DNA of 45,866 bases from Aromatoleum toluolicum (GCF_012911005.2 NZ_WTVS01000048.1:1-45866), one strand, 5' to 3'; counted from the first letter of the stretch, positions 37,366-45,866 are shown. The notes: a model not told the origin generated them from the sequence alone. Numbers and translations are program-made.

Positions 37366-37616
37366 TGTCGTCTCCTTGCAGACAAGGGAATCACGTTTGT
37401 TTGACCACTGACGCGCCCAATCGGTCGCAGCTTGTGTTCCGGCAGACATGACAGGCGCCTTTCGCCGTTAAACACTGCACGCGAGCAAGCACGGACACGG
37501 GCCGATCGTTTGCGCCCGGAGCCCTGATAGTGTGACACTAGCGCAGCGCCCCACGACGCGCACTCCGGATTCCCTGTAACGACGCCCGGCGGCTCCGGCG
37601 GAGACGAGACGCACGC

Positions 37617-39299
37617 ATGTACAACGAGTATTTCGGGTTTTCCGCGGCGCCCTTCTCGATCGCGCCCGATCCGCGCTACCTCTTCATGAGTGAACGTCAT
37701 CGCGAAGCGCTCGCGCACCTGTTGTACGGGCTGCGCGTCGATGGCGGCTTCGTGCTGCTGACCGGCGAGGTCGGCACGGGCAAGACGACGATCTGCCGCT
37801 GCCTGCTCGAGCAGGTGCCGGACGGCTGCGACATCGCCTTCATCCTGAACCCCAAGCTCGACACCGTGGAGTTGCTCGCGACGCTGTGCGACGAGCTGCA
37901 TGTGCCGGTCGCCGCGGGCGAGCGCTCGATCAAGGTGCTGGTGGATCGCATCAACCGCCATCTGCTCGACGCCAACGCGCGCGGGCGCAAGACGGTGCTG
38001 ATCGTCGACGAGGCGCAGAACCTGTCGAACGAGGTCCTGGAACAGCTGCGCCTGCTCACCAACCTCGAGACCCACGAGCGCAAGCTGCTGCAGATCATCC
38101 TGCTGGGCCAGCCGGAGCTGCGCGAACGTCTCGCGCAGCCGGAACTGCGGCAGCTCGCGCAACGCATCGTCGCGCGCTATCACCTGGAACCGCTGTCGCG
38201 ACAGGAAGTAGGCGCGTACGTGAATCACCGCCTGGCGGTCGCCGGTGGGCAGCAGCGGCTGTTTCCGGACGCGGTGATCGACCGCCTGTTCCGCCTGAGC
38301 GGCGGCACGCCGCGGCTCATCAACGTGATCTGCGACCGAGCGCTGCTCGGCGCCTACGTCGAAGGCAAGACGAGCGTCGGGCGCAGCACGCTCGACAAGG
38401 CGGCGGGCGAAGTGCTGGGCTCCGTGCCGCAGGCATTCGCGGCACGGCGGATCGCGCTGGCCTCGGTTCTCGGCATCGCCCTCGCGGGCGGCGCGGCCGC
38501 GGCCTGGCATTACGGCCTTTCGGATCCCTCAATCGGAACGGCAACACCCGTCGCAGCGGCCCCCGCGACGTCCGCGGAACCTGCTGCGCCCCCTGCTCCG
38601 GACCGCAAGGCGGACGACGCCGCGAGCACCGAGGCTGGCGCGCCGCCTGTCGCCACTGCGGCGGAACCGCCCCCGGCGCCGATCGCCTGGCCCAGGCCCG
38701 AGGAACACTGGCTGCACGAGGTGATGGCCGTACATAGCCTGTTCGCGCTGTGGGGGCTGGACGCACGGCTGGTGGGCATCGACGACGCCTGCCGCCTTGC
38801 CGCGCACCGCGATTTCGGCTGCCTGCGGCGCGACGGCGGGCTGGACGAGCTGCGGGCAATGAACGCGCCGGCCATCGTCGAACTGCGCCAACCCGACGGC
38901 CCGAACTTCCTCGCGACGCTGCTTGCGATCGACGGCGAACGCGCCCGCATCTCGTTCGCCGGCGACACGCGCGAGGTAGCGCTCGACAGCCTGCGGCAGC
39001 AATGGCACGGCCACTACACGCTGCTGTGGCGGATGCCGTCCGGATGGCACCGCACCGTCGGCACCGGCATGCGCGGCGCCGACGTGGCGTGGGTGGTGCG
39101 CCAGCTCGGGCGCTGGGAGGGCCTCGCGGAGCCCGAAGCGCCGGCCGGCACCTACACCGCCCGGATCGAGGAGCGCATGCGCGCCTTCCAGCGCAGCACC
39201 GGGCTGCCCGAAGACGGGGTGGTCGGCCCGCTGACCATCGTGCGCCTCGCGGCCCTGGCCGACCCCGGCACGCCCGTCCTGACGAAGCAGGCCCCATAG
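37617..39299 (+). CDS. exeA: ExeA/GspA-type AAA ATPase with peptidoglycan-binding domain
   Basis: A 560-aa inner-membrane protein. Residues 1-260 are an AAA ATPase opening with MYNEYFGFSAAPFSIAPDPR; Walker A is GEVGTGKTT (50-58) and Walker B VLIVDEAQNL. A transmembrane helix at about 273-292 is followed by a long Ala/Pro-rich linker. The C-terminal end (about 490-555, FQRSTGLPEDGVVGPLTI) is a peptidoglycan-binding domain. ExeA with ExeB places the type II secretion secretin in the cell wall. gspB follows at once. No other gsp genes are in the window. Confidence 0.9.
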   Translation: MYNEYFGFSAAPFSIAPDPRYLFMSERHREALAHLLYGLRVDGGFVLLTGEVGTGKTTICRCLLEQVPDGCDIAFILNPKLDTVELLATLCDELHVPVAAGERSIKVLVDRINRHLLDANARGRKTVLIVDEAQNLSNEVLEQLRLLTNLETHERKLLQIILLGQPELRERLAQPELRQLAQRIVARYHLEPLSRQEVGAYVNHRLAVAGGQQRLFPDAVIDRLFRLSGGTPRLINVICDRALLGAYVEGKTSVGRSTLDKAAGEVLGSVPQAFAARRIALASVLGIALAGGAAAAWHYGLSDPSIGTATPVAAAPATSAEPAAPPAPDRKADDAASTEAGAPPVATAAEPPPAPIAWPRPEEHWLHEVMAVHSLFALWGLDARLVGIDDACRLAAHRDFGCLRRDGGLDELRAMNAPAIVELRQPDGPNFLATLLAIDGERARISFAGDTREVALDSLRQQWHGHYTLLWRMPSGWHRTVGTGMRGADVAWVVRQLGRWEGLAEPEAPAGTYTARIEERMRAFQRSTGLPEDGVVGPLTIVRLAALADPGTPVLTKQAP

Positions 39300-39300
39300 C

Positions 39301-40221
39301 ATGTCCTACATCCTCGAAGCCCTGCAGAAATCCGAGCACGCGCGCCATCGCGGCAAGGTGCCGGACCTCAACACCCTTCCCGAGACCACGCCGAGCGCGA
39401 CGGCTCACACGGCCACGCCCCGCCCGCCCTACCTCGCAGCAGGTTTCGCGCTCGCACTCGCGGCGGCCATTCTCGGCTGGTGGCGCCCGTGGCAGGCAGC
39501 GCCGGCGCCCGTCGCAAAGGCTGCGGAAACGCCGCAGCAGACCGTGGGGGCACAACCCATACCGCAACCGCCCCCCCCGCCGCAGGCAATACAGGAGGTG
39601 CCGGCGGGCCCGAGCCAGTCCGCCACCGCCCCCACCGCCCTCGCTGAACCTGCAGCGCCGCAGGCGGTGGCGCCGCAGCCTGCTCCGCTTGCCGCTGCCG
39701 CACCCGCCTCACAACCGACACTCGCGCCCCTCGCCCCTGTGCGCCCATCGGCGGCGGCCCCCGAAGCGACGAAAACCGCTGCACCCGTATCCAGAGCACG
39801 CCGCGAACCGCCGGAACCCGAAATCCAAACGCTGGCCGCCGACGTCGCACCGGTCCGCCGCAGCGAGTCCGGTTCGCGGAGGTCGGCCGAGTCTGCGCCC
39901 CCCTCACCGTCTCCCGCTCCCGCCGCCACACGCATCGCCACCGCAAGTCCTGCAGCACCTGCACCGGCAGCCAACCGCAAACGATCGGACGGACGCATCC
40001 TGAGCATCCACGAACTGCCGCCCGCGGTACGCGGCAGCCTGCCGCGCCTCGACATTTCCGGCTTCGCGGCAGCGCCGGACTCGGGCAAGCGCATGGTCGT
40101 GATCAACGACCGGCTGGTGCAGGAAGGCGAGGAAGTCGTGCCGGGCGTGACGCTCACCAGCGCCGAGAAGGACGGCGTGGTGCTCGACTTCCAGGGCTAC
40201 CGCTTCCGCGCCCAGCAATAG
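39301..40221 (+). CDS. gspB: GspB/ExeB-like type II secretion protein
   Basis: A 306-aa protein opening with MSYILEALQKSE, the GspB hallmark. A transmembrane helix at about 42-60 is followed by a very Pro/Ala-rich periplasmic linker of about 170 residues. The conserved C-terminal domain (ISIHELPPAVRGSLPRLDI-like start, then GFAAAPDSGKRMVVINDRLV) binds peptidoglycan or secretin. It starts one base after the exeA stop, so the two form a pair. Confidence 0.88.
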   Translation: MSYILEALQKSEHARHRGKVPDLNTLPETTPSATAHTATPRPPYLAAGFALALAAAILGWWRPWQAAPAPVAKAAETPQQTVGAQPIPQPPPPPQAIQEVPAGPSQSATAPTALAEPAAPQAVAPQPAPLAAAAPASQPTLAPLAPVRPSAAAPEATKTAAPVSRARREPPEPEIQTLAADVAPVRRSESGSRRSAESAPPSPSPAPAATRIATASPAAPAPAANRKRSDGRILSIHELPPAVRGSLPRLDISGFAAAPDSGKRMVVINDRLVQEGEEVVPGVTLTSAEKDGVVLDFQGYRFRAQQ

Positions 40222-40238
40222 GCGCGGATGGCCTAGAG

Positions 40239-41147
40239 CTAGCCGCGCTCCCAGTAGCCCGCCGTGTTGTAGATGCCCTTCAGGTATTCAATGAAGTGCC
40301 GCACCTTGGCCGGCAGGTAGCGCTGCTGCGGATACACGGCCTGGATGTCGTAGGTGGGCGCAGCGAACTCGTCGAGCACGGTCACGAGTTCGCCGCGCTT
40401 GAGCTCGGCCTGGATCTCCCAGGTCGAACGCCAGCCGATTCCGAGCCCCTGCCTGACCCAGCTATACAGGAGCTCGCCGTCGTTGCAGTCGAGGTCGCCA
40501 TCGACGCGCACCGCGACCAGTTTGCCGTCGCGCACGAAGCTCCAGCCGCGCTGTTGCCCGCCTTGCAGGTTGAACGCGAGGCAATTGTGGTGCGCCAGAT
40601 CCTCCAGCACACGCGGCTCGCCGTGCCGCGCAAAATAGTCCGGCGTGCCGCAGACGACGCGCCGGTTGGGGAAGAGGCGGACGGCGACATAGTTCGGATC
40701 GGTGACCTCGCCGATGCGGATGCCCATGTCGTAGCCCTCGCGCACCAGATCGACGACGCTGTCGGTGAGGTTGAACGACAGCTTGAGCTCGGGATAGCGC
40801 GCCTTGAAGGCCGGCGCATGGGCGGCGACGTGGCGGCGGCCGAAGGCCGCGGGGGCGGACACGACGAGGTGTCCGCGCACGGTGTCGCGCCCGGCGCTGA
40901 CGCTGGTCTCGGCCTCGTCGAACTCGTGGATCAGGTGGCGGCACTGCTCGAGGAACTGCTCGCCGAGGTCGGTGAGCGTGAGGCCGCGCGTCGAGCGGTG
41001 CATCAGGCGCACCCCGAGACGCTTCTCGAGGCCGTCGAGGCGGCGGCCCATGACGACCGGCGTCACGCCTTCGACCAGCGCGGCGGCGGCGAAGCTGCCC
41101 TTTTCGGCGACGAGGACGAAGCTGCGGATTTCGGTGTAGCGGTCCAT
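40239..41147 (-). CDS. LysR-family transcriptional regulator
   Basis: A 302-aa regulator with an N-terminal winged helix (GSFAAAALVEGVTPVVMGRRLDGLEKRLG, then HRSTRGLTLTDLG) and a C-terminal effector domain. It converges with gspB and is followed upstream by the ankyrin gene, 11 bp away on the same strand. No divergently transcribed target is adjacent, so its regulon cannot be inferred. Confidence 0.9.
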   Translation of the reverse strand: MDRYTEIRSFVLVAEKGSFAAAALVEGVTPVVMGRRLDGLEKRLGVRLMHRSTRGLTLTDLGEQFLEQCRHLIHEFDEAETSVSAGRDTVRGHLVVSAPAAFGRRHVAAHAPAFKARYPELKLSFNLTDSVVDLVREGYDMGIRIGEVTDPNYVAVRLFPNRRVVCGTPDYFARHGEPRVLEDLAHHNCLAFNLQGGQQRGWSFVRDGKLVAVRVDGDLDCNDGELLYSWVRQGLGIGWRSTWEIQAELKRGELVTVLDEFAAPTYDIQAVYPQQRYLPAKVRHFIEYLKGIYNTAGYWERG

Positions 41148-41158
41148 CGGGGGTCCGG

Positions 41159-41746
41159 TCAGTCGTGCGAACGGTTCGGGAACCGGCGCCGCCGCTCGTG
41201 CTCAGCGAGCCGTTCGGCGAATTGTACGAGCCCGGCATGCTCGGCCATCTCGCGCGGGGTCTCGTAGTCGTCGATGCGCGTGCGCAGCGTCGGGTCCGCC
41301 CCCGCCTCGAGCAGACGTTCCAGCACAGCGAAATTGCGTTCGCCCACCGCCATGTGCAGCGCGGTGTAGTCGTTGATGCCGCGCTGGTCGGGATCCGCGC
41401 CGAAGGCGAGCAGCAGCTCGACGATCTCCGCCACGTCCTTGCGTCCGGGCACGCCGGGATGCGGATTCGTGCACGACAGCGCCGCGATCAGCGACGGAAA
41501 GCCGCCATCGTCCGGCGCATTCGGATCCGCGCCGATCTCCAGCAGCGCACGGATGAACACCAGCGGGCTGTGGTAGATCGCGTACTCTAGGCAGGAGCCG
41601 ACCGTGAGCGGCATCGGTCCGTTCGGCACATCCGCCGGGTCATCGACCGCGGCCCGCAGGGCGGCGAGATCGCCGCAGCGGAAGGCCGCGTCGATCTTTG
41701 CGAACTGCCGGTATTCGGCGCAGCGCTCGTCATCCTGCCTGGCCAT
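41159..41746 (-). CDS. Ankyrin-repeat protein
   Basis: A 195-aa cytoplasmic protein with about four ankyrin units. Recognisable ones are SPLVFIRALLEIGADPNAPDDGG, DVAEIVELLLAFGADPDQRGINDYTALHMAV and NFAVLERLLEAGADPTLRTRIDDYETP. No signal peptide is seen. Its start overlaps the end of the hypothetical gene at 41730-42188 by 17 bp, suggesting coexpression. A protein-binding role is typical. An immunity role cannot be excluded. Confidence 0.82.
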   Translation of the reverse strand: MARQDDERCAEYRQFAKIDAAFRCGDLAALRAAVDDPADVPNGPMPLTVGSCLEYAIYHSPLVFIRALLEIGADPNAPDDGGFPSLIAALSCTNPHPGVPGRKDVAEIVELLLAFGADPDQRGINDYTALHMAVGERNFAVLERLLEAGADPTLRTRIDDYETPREMAEHAGLVQFAERLAEHERRRRFPNRSHD

Positions 41747-42188
41747 GGTTCCCCCGCTCGTCCGGGCGCAGGCATTGGGCCGCGCTCACCACCGGCGCCC
41801 CTGTCGCACGCTGCTCGAAGCCCTTCGCCTCGAATGCGATCTCGCCCTTGGGCCAGTTGATCGCGATGTTCCACACCTGCGCCACATAGCGCTCCCGCGG
41901 CTCGTCGCGGCGCTCGATGGCATGGATCGAAAACGGCCCCATCGCCGCGCCCGGGCTTGCGTAGTCGAGCGCCAGCCGCAGGTTCGTGACTTCAAGAAAG
42001 CGCAACGTGGCGGGAACGATACGAAAGCTGCACCCCTGCGCCTCGCAGAGCCACTCGACGATGTAGTCCAGGTCGAGGATCAGTTCGCCGGCGCCGTATT
42101 CCCCCTCGACGACACGCAGCCCATGGACATTGCAGTCATGCCATGACATCTCGTCGAAGTGGCGGTCAGTCCAGAGGTATTCGGGCAT
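41730..42188 (-). CDS. Hypothetical protein
   Basis: A 152-aa soluble protein. MPEYLWTDRHFDEMSWHDCNVHGLRVVEGEYGAGELILDLDYIVEW resembles small proteins of unknown function with an LDLDYI strand; I cannot name a family with confidence. It overlaps the ankyrin gene by 17 bp. The coding frame is consistent, with GC-rich third positions, and has no competing frame of known type. Confidence 0.65.
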   Translation of the reverse strand: MPEYLWTDRHFDEMSWHDCNVHGLRVVEGEYGAGELILDLDYIVEWLCEAQGCSFRIVPATLRFLEVTNLRLALDYASPGAAMGPFSIHAIERRDEPRERYVAQVWNIAINWPKGEIAFEAKGFEQRATGAPVVSAAQCLRPDERGNHGQAG

Positions 42189-42257
42189 CGGGACGGAGTA
42201 TGTGGGTTGGGTGCGACGCGGTGTGCATTCCCCACCGCGCCTGCTATGTCAGCCACT

Positions 42258-42833
42258 CTACAGGATGCGGCGGACAACGGGCCGGTGCGGCTTGCGGCGG
42301 GCCACTTCCTCGAACCCGGCGGCGTCATACATCGACTTGGCGCCGAACCACATCGCATCGTCGCGGGACCGCTCCGACTGATCCACCGGATAGGCCTCCA
42401 GCACGCGTGCGCCGCACTGCGCAGCGTAGGCGATCGCCCCCTCCAGCAGCCCACGCGCCACGCCCTGGCCGCGGTATTGCGACGGCACGACGAAGCACAC
42501 GATCGACCACACGGGCTGCTCATCGACGGCCTTCATCACCGGCGAACGCCCGAGCCGCGCGAAGTCCTCGCGCGGGCCGAGCGACACCCAGCCGACGGGC
42601 GCCCCGTCGCGATACGCGATCAGGCCCGGCGGCGGCCCCTCGGCCACCACCGCCCGGAAGCGGGCATGCCAGGCCTGCGCCCTCTTCATGCCATCCACTT
42701 CGGGACCGCGCGGACCGCTGAGGCGGTAGTACATGCACCAGCAGCCGCGGGCGACGGAACAGCCCCTGGCATTGAACACGGTCTCGAAGTCGGACCAGCG
42801 TTCCGGCGTGAGGGGTTCGATGGTCAGCTTCAG
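42258..42833 (-). CDS. GNAT family N-acetyltransferase with unclear start
   Basis: About 191 aa. The GNAT core is clear: VWSIVCFVVPSQYRGQGVARGLLEGAIAYA gives the acetyl-CoA loop. RGCWCMYYRL near the N-terminus is typical of one bacterial subfamily. Homology begins around LKLTIEPLTPERW, but no ATG, GTG or TTG lies near. I set the start at a CTG (42833); ATT at 42841 is an alternative. The nearest in-frame ATG would add about 40 residues and overlap the DUF2917 gene. Confidence 0.7.
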   Translation of the reverse strand: MKLTIEPLTPERWSDFETVFNARGCSVARGCWCMYYRLSGPRGPEVDGMKRAQAWHARFRAVVAEGPPPGLIAYRDGAPVGWVSLGPREDFARLGRSPVMKAVDEQPVWSIVCFVVPSQYRGQGVARGLLEGAIAYAAQCGARVLEAYPVDQSERSRDDAMWFGAKSMYDAAGFEEVARRKPHRPVVRRIL

Positions 42834-42867
42834 GCGGGAAATTCTACGCCCGCGTCCGCCCCCTCGG

Positions 42868-43194
42868 TCAGATCGCTGCCCCGGCGGCGCCCGTACCGCG
42901 TAGCGCACGCGGACGGTACAGACGGCGCAGCAGGCGGCCCGCCCAGCGAATCGGCCACGGCGCATCAGCGACGAGGCGCACGTTGCCACGCGGCACCCCC
43001 TCGATCAGCACCAAGCCCTTGCTGAAGACGCGCATCCCCTCGCCCGCGACGAGGAAGAAATCGCCCGCCTGCCCTTCGACCGTCACCCAGATCCGGCCGT
43101 GGGTGCATTCGACACGCAGCCCGCTCGCGTCGCGCAAGGCGAGCGGACTCCATTCGTCCAGTTGGATCGTTCCGCTGCTCGATAACATCCGCAT
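42868..43194 (-). CDS. DUF2917 domain protein
   Basis: A 108-aa protein with the DUF2917 pattern (LALRDASGLRVECTHGRIWVTVEGQAGDFFLVAGEGMRV, then LIEGVPRGNVRL). The C-terminus is Arg-rich. AGGAGAG precedes the ATG at 43194. It is divergent from a MocR regulator, a pairing I recall as common in betaproteobacteria, so it is a likely regulatory target. Function is unknown. Confidence 0.75.
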   Translation of the reverse strand: MRMLSSSGTIQLDEWSPLALRDASGLRVECTHGRIWVTVEGQAGDFFLVAGEGMRVFSKGLVLIEGVPRGNVRLVADAPWPIRWAGRLLRRLYRPRALRGTGAAGAAI

Positions 43195-43254
43195 GATCGC
43201 TCTCCTGAAATCGTCATTGATCGCGCAATGCCAGTCTAGGAATCGCGACCAATT

Positions 43255-43318
43255 CAGTACAGACACACGGAAACGAAATTGACATCGATACAGTCAGCAG
43301 TTTTTTTGAAGTGTACTG
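43255..43318. promoter_or_regulatory. Inverted CAGTACA/TGTACTG sites and promoter between DUF2917 and MocR genes
   Basis: CAGTACA (43255-43261) and TGTACTG (43312-43318) form a widely spaced inverted pair, with a related ATACAGTC between them. A perfect -35 (TTGACA, 43279-43284) faces the MocR gene, but the -10 is weak (a T-run). This would suit MocR regulation of both divergent genes. Confidence 0.4.
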
Positions 43319-43397
43319 GTCGGAAATGGGGGCAACTGTGCCTTTCGGTCGCGGACGGCCGGCGAGACAATGCAAAGCGACGGTTTGCCGGGACGGG

Positions 43398-44894
43398 ATG
43401 GACATGGACCAACGCACGCTGCGCTATGAACAGCTCGCCGACGAGCTGGCCGGCATGATCGCGGAGCGCATCCTGCGCCCGGGCGATCGGCTGCCCTCCG
43501 TGCGCACGATGGCGCGGGAGAAGAAGCTGTCGATTTCGACCGTCGTGCAGGCGCTGCGGCAGCTGGAGGAGCGCGGCCAGATCGAGGCGCGGCCGCAGTC
43601 CGGCTTCTTCGTGCGGCCGCCCGCCGCCTGCCACAACACCCAGCTCGAACCGCAAGCGCGGCCGCGCCGCAGCCGCCCGGTGGCGGTCGCCATCAGCAGC
43701 CGGCTGATGCGCGTAGTCACACTGAACAGCCGCCCCGACATGGTGCCGCTCGGCGCCGCCCTCCCCGCCCCCGAACTGCTGCCGATCGCGCCGCTGCAGC
43801 GGCTGTACGGGCAGATCGGGCGGCGTGCCGAGCACCTCCTCGATGCGGCGAGCCACTCCATGCTCAACCACCCCGAGCTAGTGCGCCAACTCGTGCGACA
43901 TTCGTTGACCTGGGGCCAGGCGCTCGCGGCCGACGAGATCGTTGTCACCAATTCCTGCACCGAGGCCCTGCTGTTGTGCCTGCGCGCGGTCACGAAGCCG
44001 GGCGATACGGTCGCGGTCGAATCACCGTCCTACTACCTGATGTTGCAGTTGCTGGAGCAGCTGGGACTGAAGGCGCTGGAGATCCCGACCCACCCGCGGC
44101 TCGGCCTGTCGGTCGATGCGCTCGAGATCGCCAGCCGCGAGCGGCGCATCGCCGCGTGCCTGCTCGTGACCAACTTCAACAATCCCCTGTGCAGCCTGAT
44201 GCCCGACGAGGAAAAGCGCCGCCTCGCCGCGCTGACCGCCGAGCGCGGCATCCCGGTGATCGAGGACGACATCTTCGGCGAACTCTACTTCGGCCCGCAG
44301 CGCCCGTGGCCGCTCAAGTCCTTCGATACCACCGGCAACGTGATGCTGTGCTCGTCGATGTCGAAGACGCTGATCCCGTCGCTGCGTCTCGGCTACGTCG
44401 CGGCCGGGCGTTACCACGCCGAAGTGCTGTTGCAGAAGACGCTGACCTCGGGCGCGACGAACCCCGTGACGCAGGCGGTTGCCGCACGCTATCTCGAATC
44501 GACGGCCTCGGACCGCCACCTGCGCTTCCTGCGCCGCGCCTTCCACAAACAGGTCATGCAGATGTCGGAGGCGGTGTTGCGTTACTTTCCGGCGGGAACG
44601 CGCATCTCGCAGCCGCAGGGCGGCTTCGTGCTGTGGGTCGAGCTACCGGCCGGCGGCGACGGCATGGCGCTGTTCGAGGACGCGGCGCAGGCCGGCATCG
44701 CGATCGTGCCCGGAGAACTCTTCTCCGCCGCCGCCCACTTCCGCAACTGCCTGCGCCTGAATTGCGGCAACCCGTGGTCGCCGCGCATCGAGGACGCGAT
44801 CCGGCGCCTCGGGGCGTTCGCGGCGGCTCAGTTCGCCGCGGATCGCAGGGCGGACGCCCCTAAGGCCGAAGTTGCCAACTGCACCGCCGCATGA
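43398..44894 (+). CDS. MocR-type GntR regulator with PLP aminotransferase domain
   Basis: A 498-aa regulator. Residues 1-75 are a GntR winged helix (LPSVRTMAREKKLSISTVVQALRQLEERGQIEARPQSGFFV). The rest is a fold-type I aminotransferase domain with TNFNNPLC, VIEDDIFGELYF and the PLP-binding Lys323 (SSMSKTLIPSLRLG). PLP binding is therefore likely. I chose the ATG at 43398; an ATG at 43404 is close and neither has a strong ribosome site. It is divergent from the DUF2917 gene. Confidence 0.87.
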   Translation: MDMDQRTLRYEQLADELAGMIAERILRPGDRLPSVRTMAREKKLSISTVVQALRQLEERGQIEARPQSGFFVRPPAACHNTQLEPQARPRRSRPVAVAISSRLMRVVTLNSRPDMVPLGAALPAPELLPIAPLQRLYGQIGRRAEHLLDAASHSMLNHPELVRQLVRHSLTWGQALAADEIVVTNSCTEALLLCLRAVTKPGDTVAVESPSYYLMLQLLEQLGLKALEIPTHPRLGLSVDALEIASRERRIAACLLVTNFNNPLCSLMPDEEKRRLAALTAERGIPVIEDDIFGELYFGPQRPWPLKSFDTTGNVMLCSSMSKTLIPSLRLGYVAAGRYHAEVLLQKTLTSGATNPVTQAVAARYLESTASDRHLRFLRRAFHKQVMQMSEAVLRYFPAGTRISQPQGGFVLWVELPAGGDGMALFEDAAQAGIAIVPGELFSAAAHFRNCLRLNCGNPWSPRIEDAIRRLGAFAAAQFAADRRADAPKAEVANCTAA

Positions 44895-44916
44895 CCCTGG
44901 CCGAGCCGAGGCGCGG

Positions 44917-45705
44917 TCATTCGCGGTTGTCCTTCGCCAGCGCGGCGTCGCGTTGACTGGCTTCAAATGCCGATGACTGTGCCTGCGCAGCCTTCAACTG
45001 CTCCGGAGTCAGGCCGCGTGCAACGTCCGCGCGATGTCGTACCGCATCGACCTGCAGCGCCGCGGCCGCACGATTGAACCACACATAGGCGAGCACCGGA
45101 TCCCGCGGAATACCGAGGCCGTCACGGTACAGCCGACCCAGCTCGAGCATCCCGTCGGGGTCGCCCCGTTCGGCTGCCGTCCGGATCCATTTCACCGCCT
45201 GGCCGTAGTCCTGCAGCACACCGAAGCCGCTACGGTAGAGTTTTCCGAGCATCACCATCGCCGCGGGATGGTCCTTCTCCGCCGCCGATTGCAGCCACCG
45301 CACCGCTTCGGTCGCTTGCTCGCCGGCCTGCACACCGCCGAACAGCAGGACCTTCGCAATACGGACCTGGGCCTCGGCATCCCCCTCCTGCGCCGCCCTC
45401 AGCGTATGGGGATCGATCGCAGTTGCCGCCGGGACGGGCTCATGTGCCGCGTCTCCGTCCACTCGCGGCTCGCCGAACGCCCAAAACACGCCGATAGCGA
45501 TGATCAACAGGGGCAGCGCCCCCGCCGAAAACCCGAAGCGTCGGCCCGACGACTCGCGGGGCGCCCAAAAACGGTGGTGACAGGCGCGGCAACGATACGG
45601 CCGAAGCCCAGGATTCGTCTGCCTCTCGACGTCCGACCGCCAACCGGACTTGCGACAGTCCTGGCTCATGCAAGCGGGGCATGTGACGTTTGCGTGAAGT
45701 GTCAT
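44917..45705 (-). CDS. Sel1-repeat membrane protein with N-terminal zinc-ribbon-like segment
   Basis: A 262-aa protein. Cys9, Cys12, Cys39 and Cys42 (CPAC, CRAC) form a zinc-ribbon-like start. A transmembrane helix at about 58-78 follows. Three Sel1 repeats follow (AVRWLQSAAEKDHPAAMVMLGKLYRSG, AVKWIRTAAERGDPDGMLELGRLYRDG, then AYVWFNRAAA). The repeats are probably periplasmic scaffolds. The role is unknown. It converges with the MocR gene. Confidence 0.78.
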   Translation of the reverse strand: MTLHANVTCPACMSQDCRKSGWRSDVERQTNPGLRPYRCRACHHRFWAPRESSGRRFGFSAGALPLLIIAIGVFWAFGEPRVDGDAAHEPVPAATAIDPHTLRAAQEGDAEAQVRIAKVLLFGGVQAGEQATEAVRWLQSAAEKDHPAAMVMLGKLYRSGFGVLQDYGQAVKWIRTAAERGDPDGMLELGRLYRDGLGIPRDPVLAYVWFNRAAAALQVDAVRHRADVARGLTPEQLKAAQAQSSAFEASQRDAALAKDNRE

Positions 45706-45844
45706 CCTGGCTTCGCAAGCTCAGTATGCAAGTTCGGGCGGTCCGTCTGACCGGTCATCGATTCGTCCAGCCAGATTATGCGCTGTCCCGCCCATGAATG
45801 ATCGGCACGTTGCGGCAATTGGTCGCCGGACGAAACAAGGGGCG

Positions 45845-45866
45845 GCCAGGGACATCAGTCCCTGGC
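45845..45866. terminator. Hairpin at the window edge
   Basis: GCCAGGGAC-atca-GTCCCTGGC is a perfect 9-bp stem with a 4-nt loop ending at the last base. Whether a U-tract follows cannot be seen. The rest of 45706-45866 holds no gene that I can support. Confidence 0.45.

Overview
The window is about 46 kb of high-GC DNA with dense coding on both strands. The type II secretion pair exeA/gspB, MocR- and GntR-type regulators, sigma-54 promoters and a denitrifier-like respiratory cluster point to a metabolically versatile betaproteobacterium. The Azoarcus/Thauera/Aromatoleum group (Rhodocyclales) is my best guess; no rRNA or tRNA gene is present to confirm it. I see no insertion sequence, integrase, CRISPR array or tRNA.

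Layout. (1) 101-5850, minus strand: an acidic amino acid operon, gltI-ansB-gltJ-gltK-gltL-gdhA. It makes Glu/Asp from their amides in the periplasm, imports them and deaminates glutamate. A sigma-54 promoter and two AauR-type sites lie upstream. (2) 6174-14304: a ureide (allantoin) cluster. The minus strand carries hpxS-hpxA-NCS1 transporter-allantoinase, with a 2OG-Fe(II) oxygenase-like gene beyond. The divergent plus strand carries a second NCS1 transporter, allantoicase and ureidoglycolate lyase. (3) 14899-18485: a GntR regulator and a four-gene polar amino acid-type ABC transporter. (4) 18498-22466: a GntR regulator divergent from dctA and a second allantoicase-ureidoglycolate lyase pair. 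The two allantoicases are almost identical in two blocks but diverged in the middle, as gene conversion would leave them.

(5) 22516-27320: a heme-copper reductase cluster (subunit II, subunit I, SCO/SenC, membrane protein) divergent from a sigma-54 activator. Subunit I keeps every heme and copper ligand but has Asn where oxidases carry the cross-linked Tyr. With the gene order, this suggests an sNOR-type nitric oxide reductase rather than an oxidase. A sigma-54 promoter and tandem TGAACGTTCA sites link the activator to the cluster. (6) 27363-30176: small stress or housekeeping genes (Gfa-like, DUF3592, GST-like, hemerythrin, GNAT). (7) 30219-35290: a translationally coupled pair, a DUF4062-SIR2 protein and an nSTAND NTPase with about 14 WD40 repeats. 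It has the features of an NAD-depleting anti-phage system and is the best candidate here for a little-described system.

(8) 35420-45705: small enzymes and a lipoprotein, exeA-gspB, a LysR regulator, an ankyrin protein with an overlapping hypothetical gene, a GNAT, a DUF2917 protein divergent from a MocR regulator, and a Sel1-repeat membrane protein.

Functionally, regions 1-4 form a nitrogen-scavenging block that delivers glutamate, ammonia, urea and glyoxylate. Region 5 is respiratory or nitrosative-stress related, and region 7 looks like defence. All calls come from reading the sequence by eye; family names rest on recognised motifs, not on database searches.
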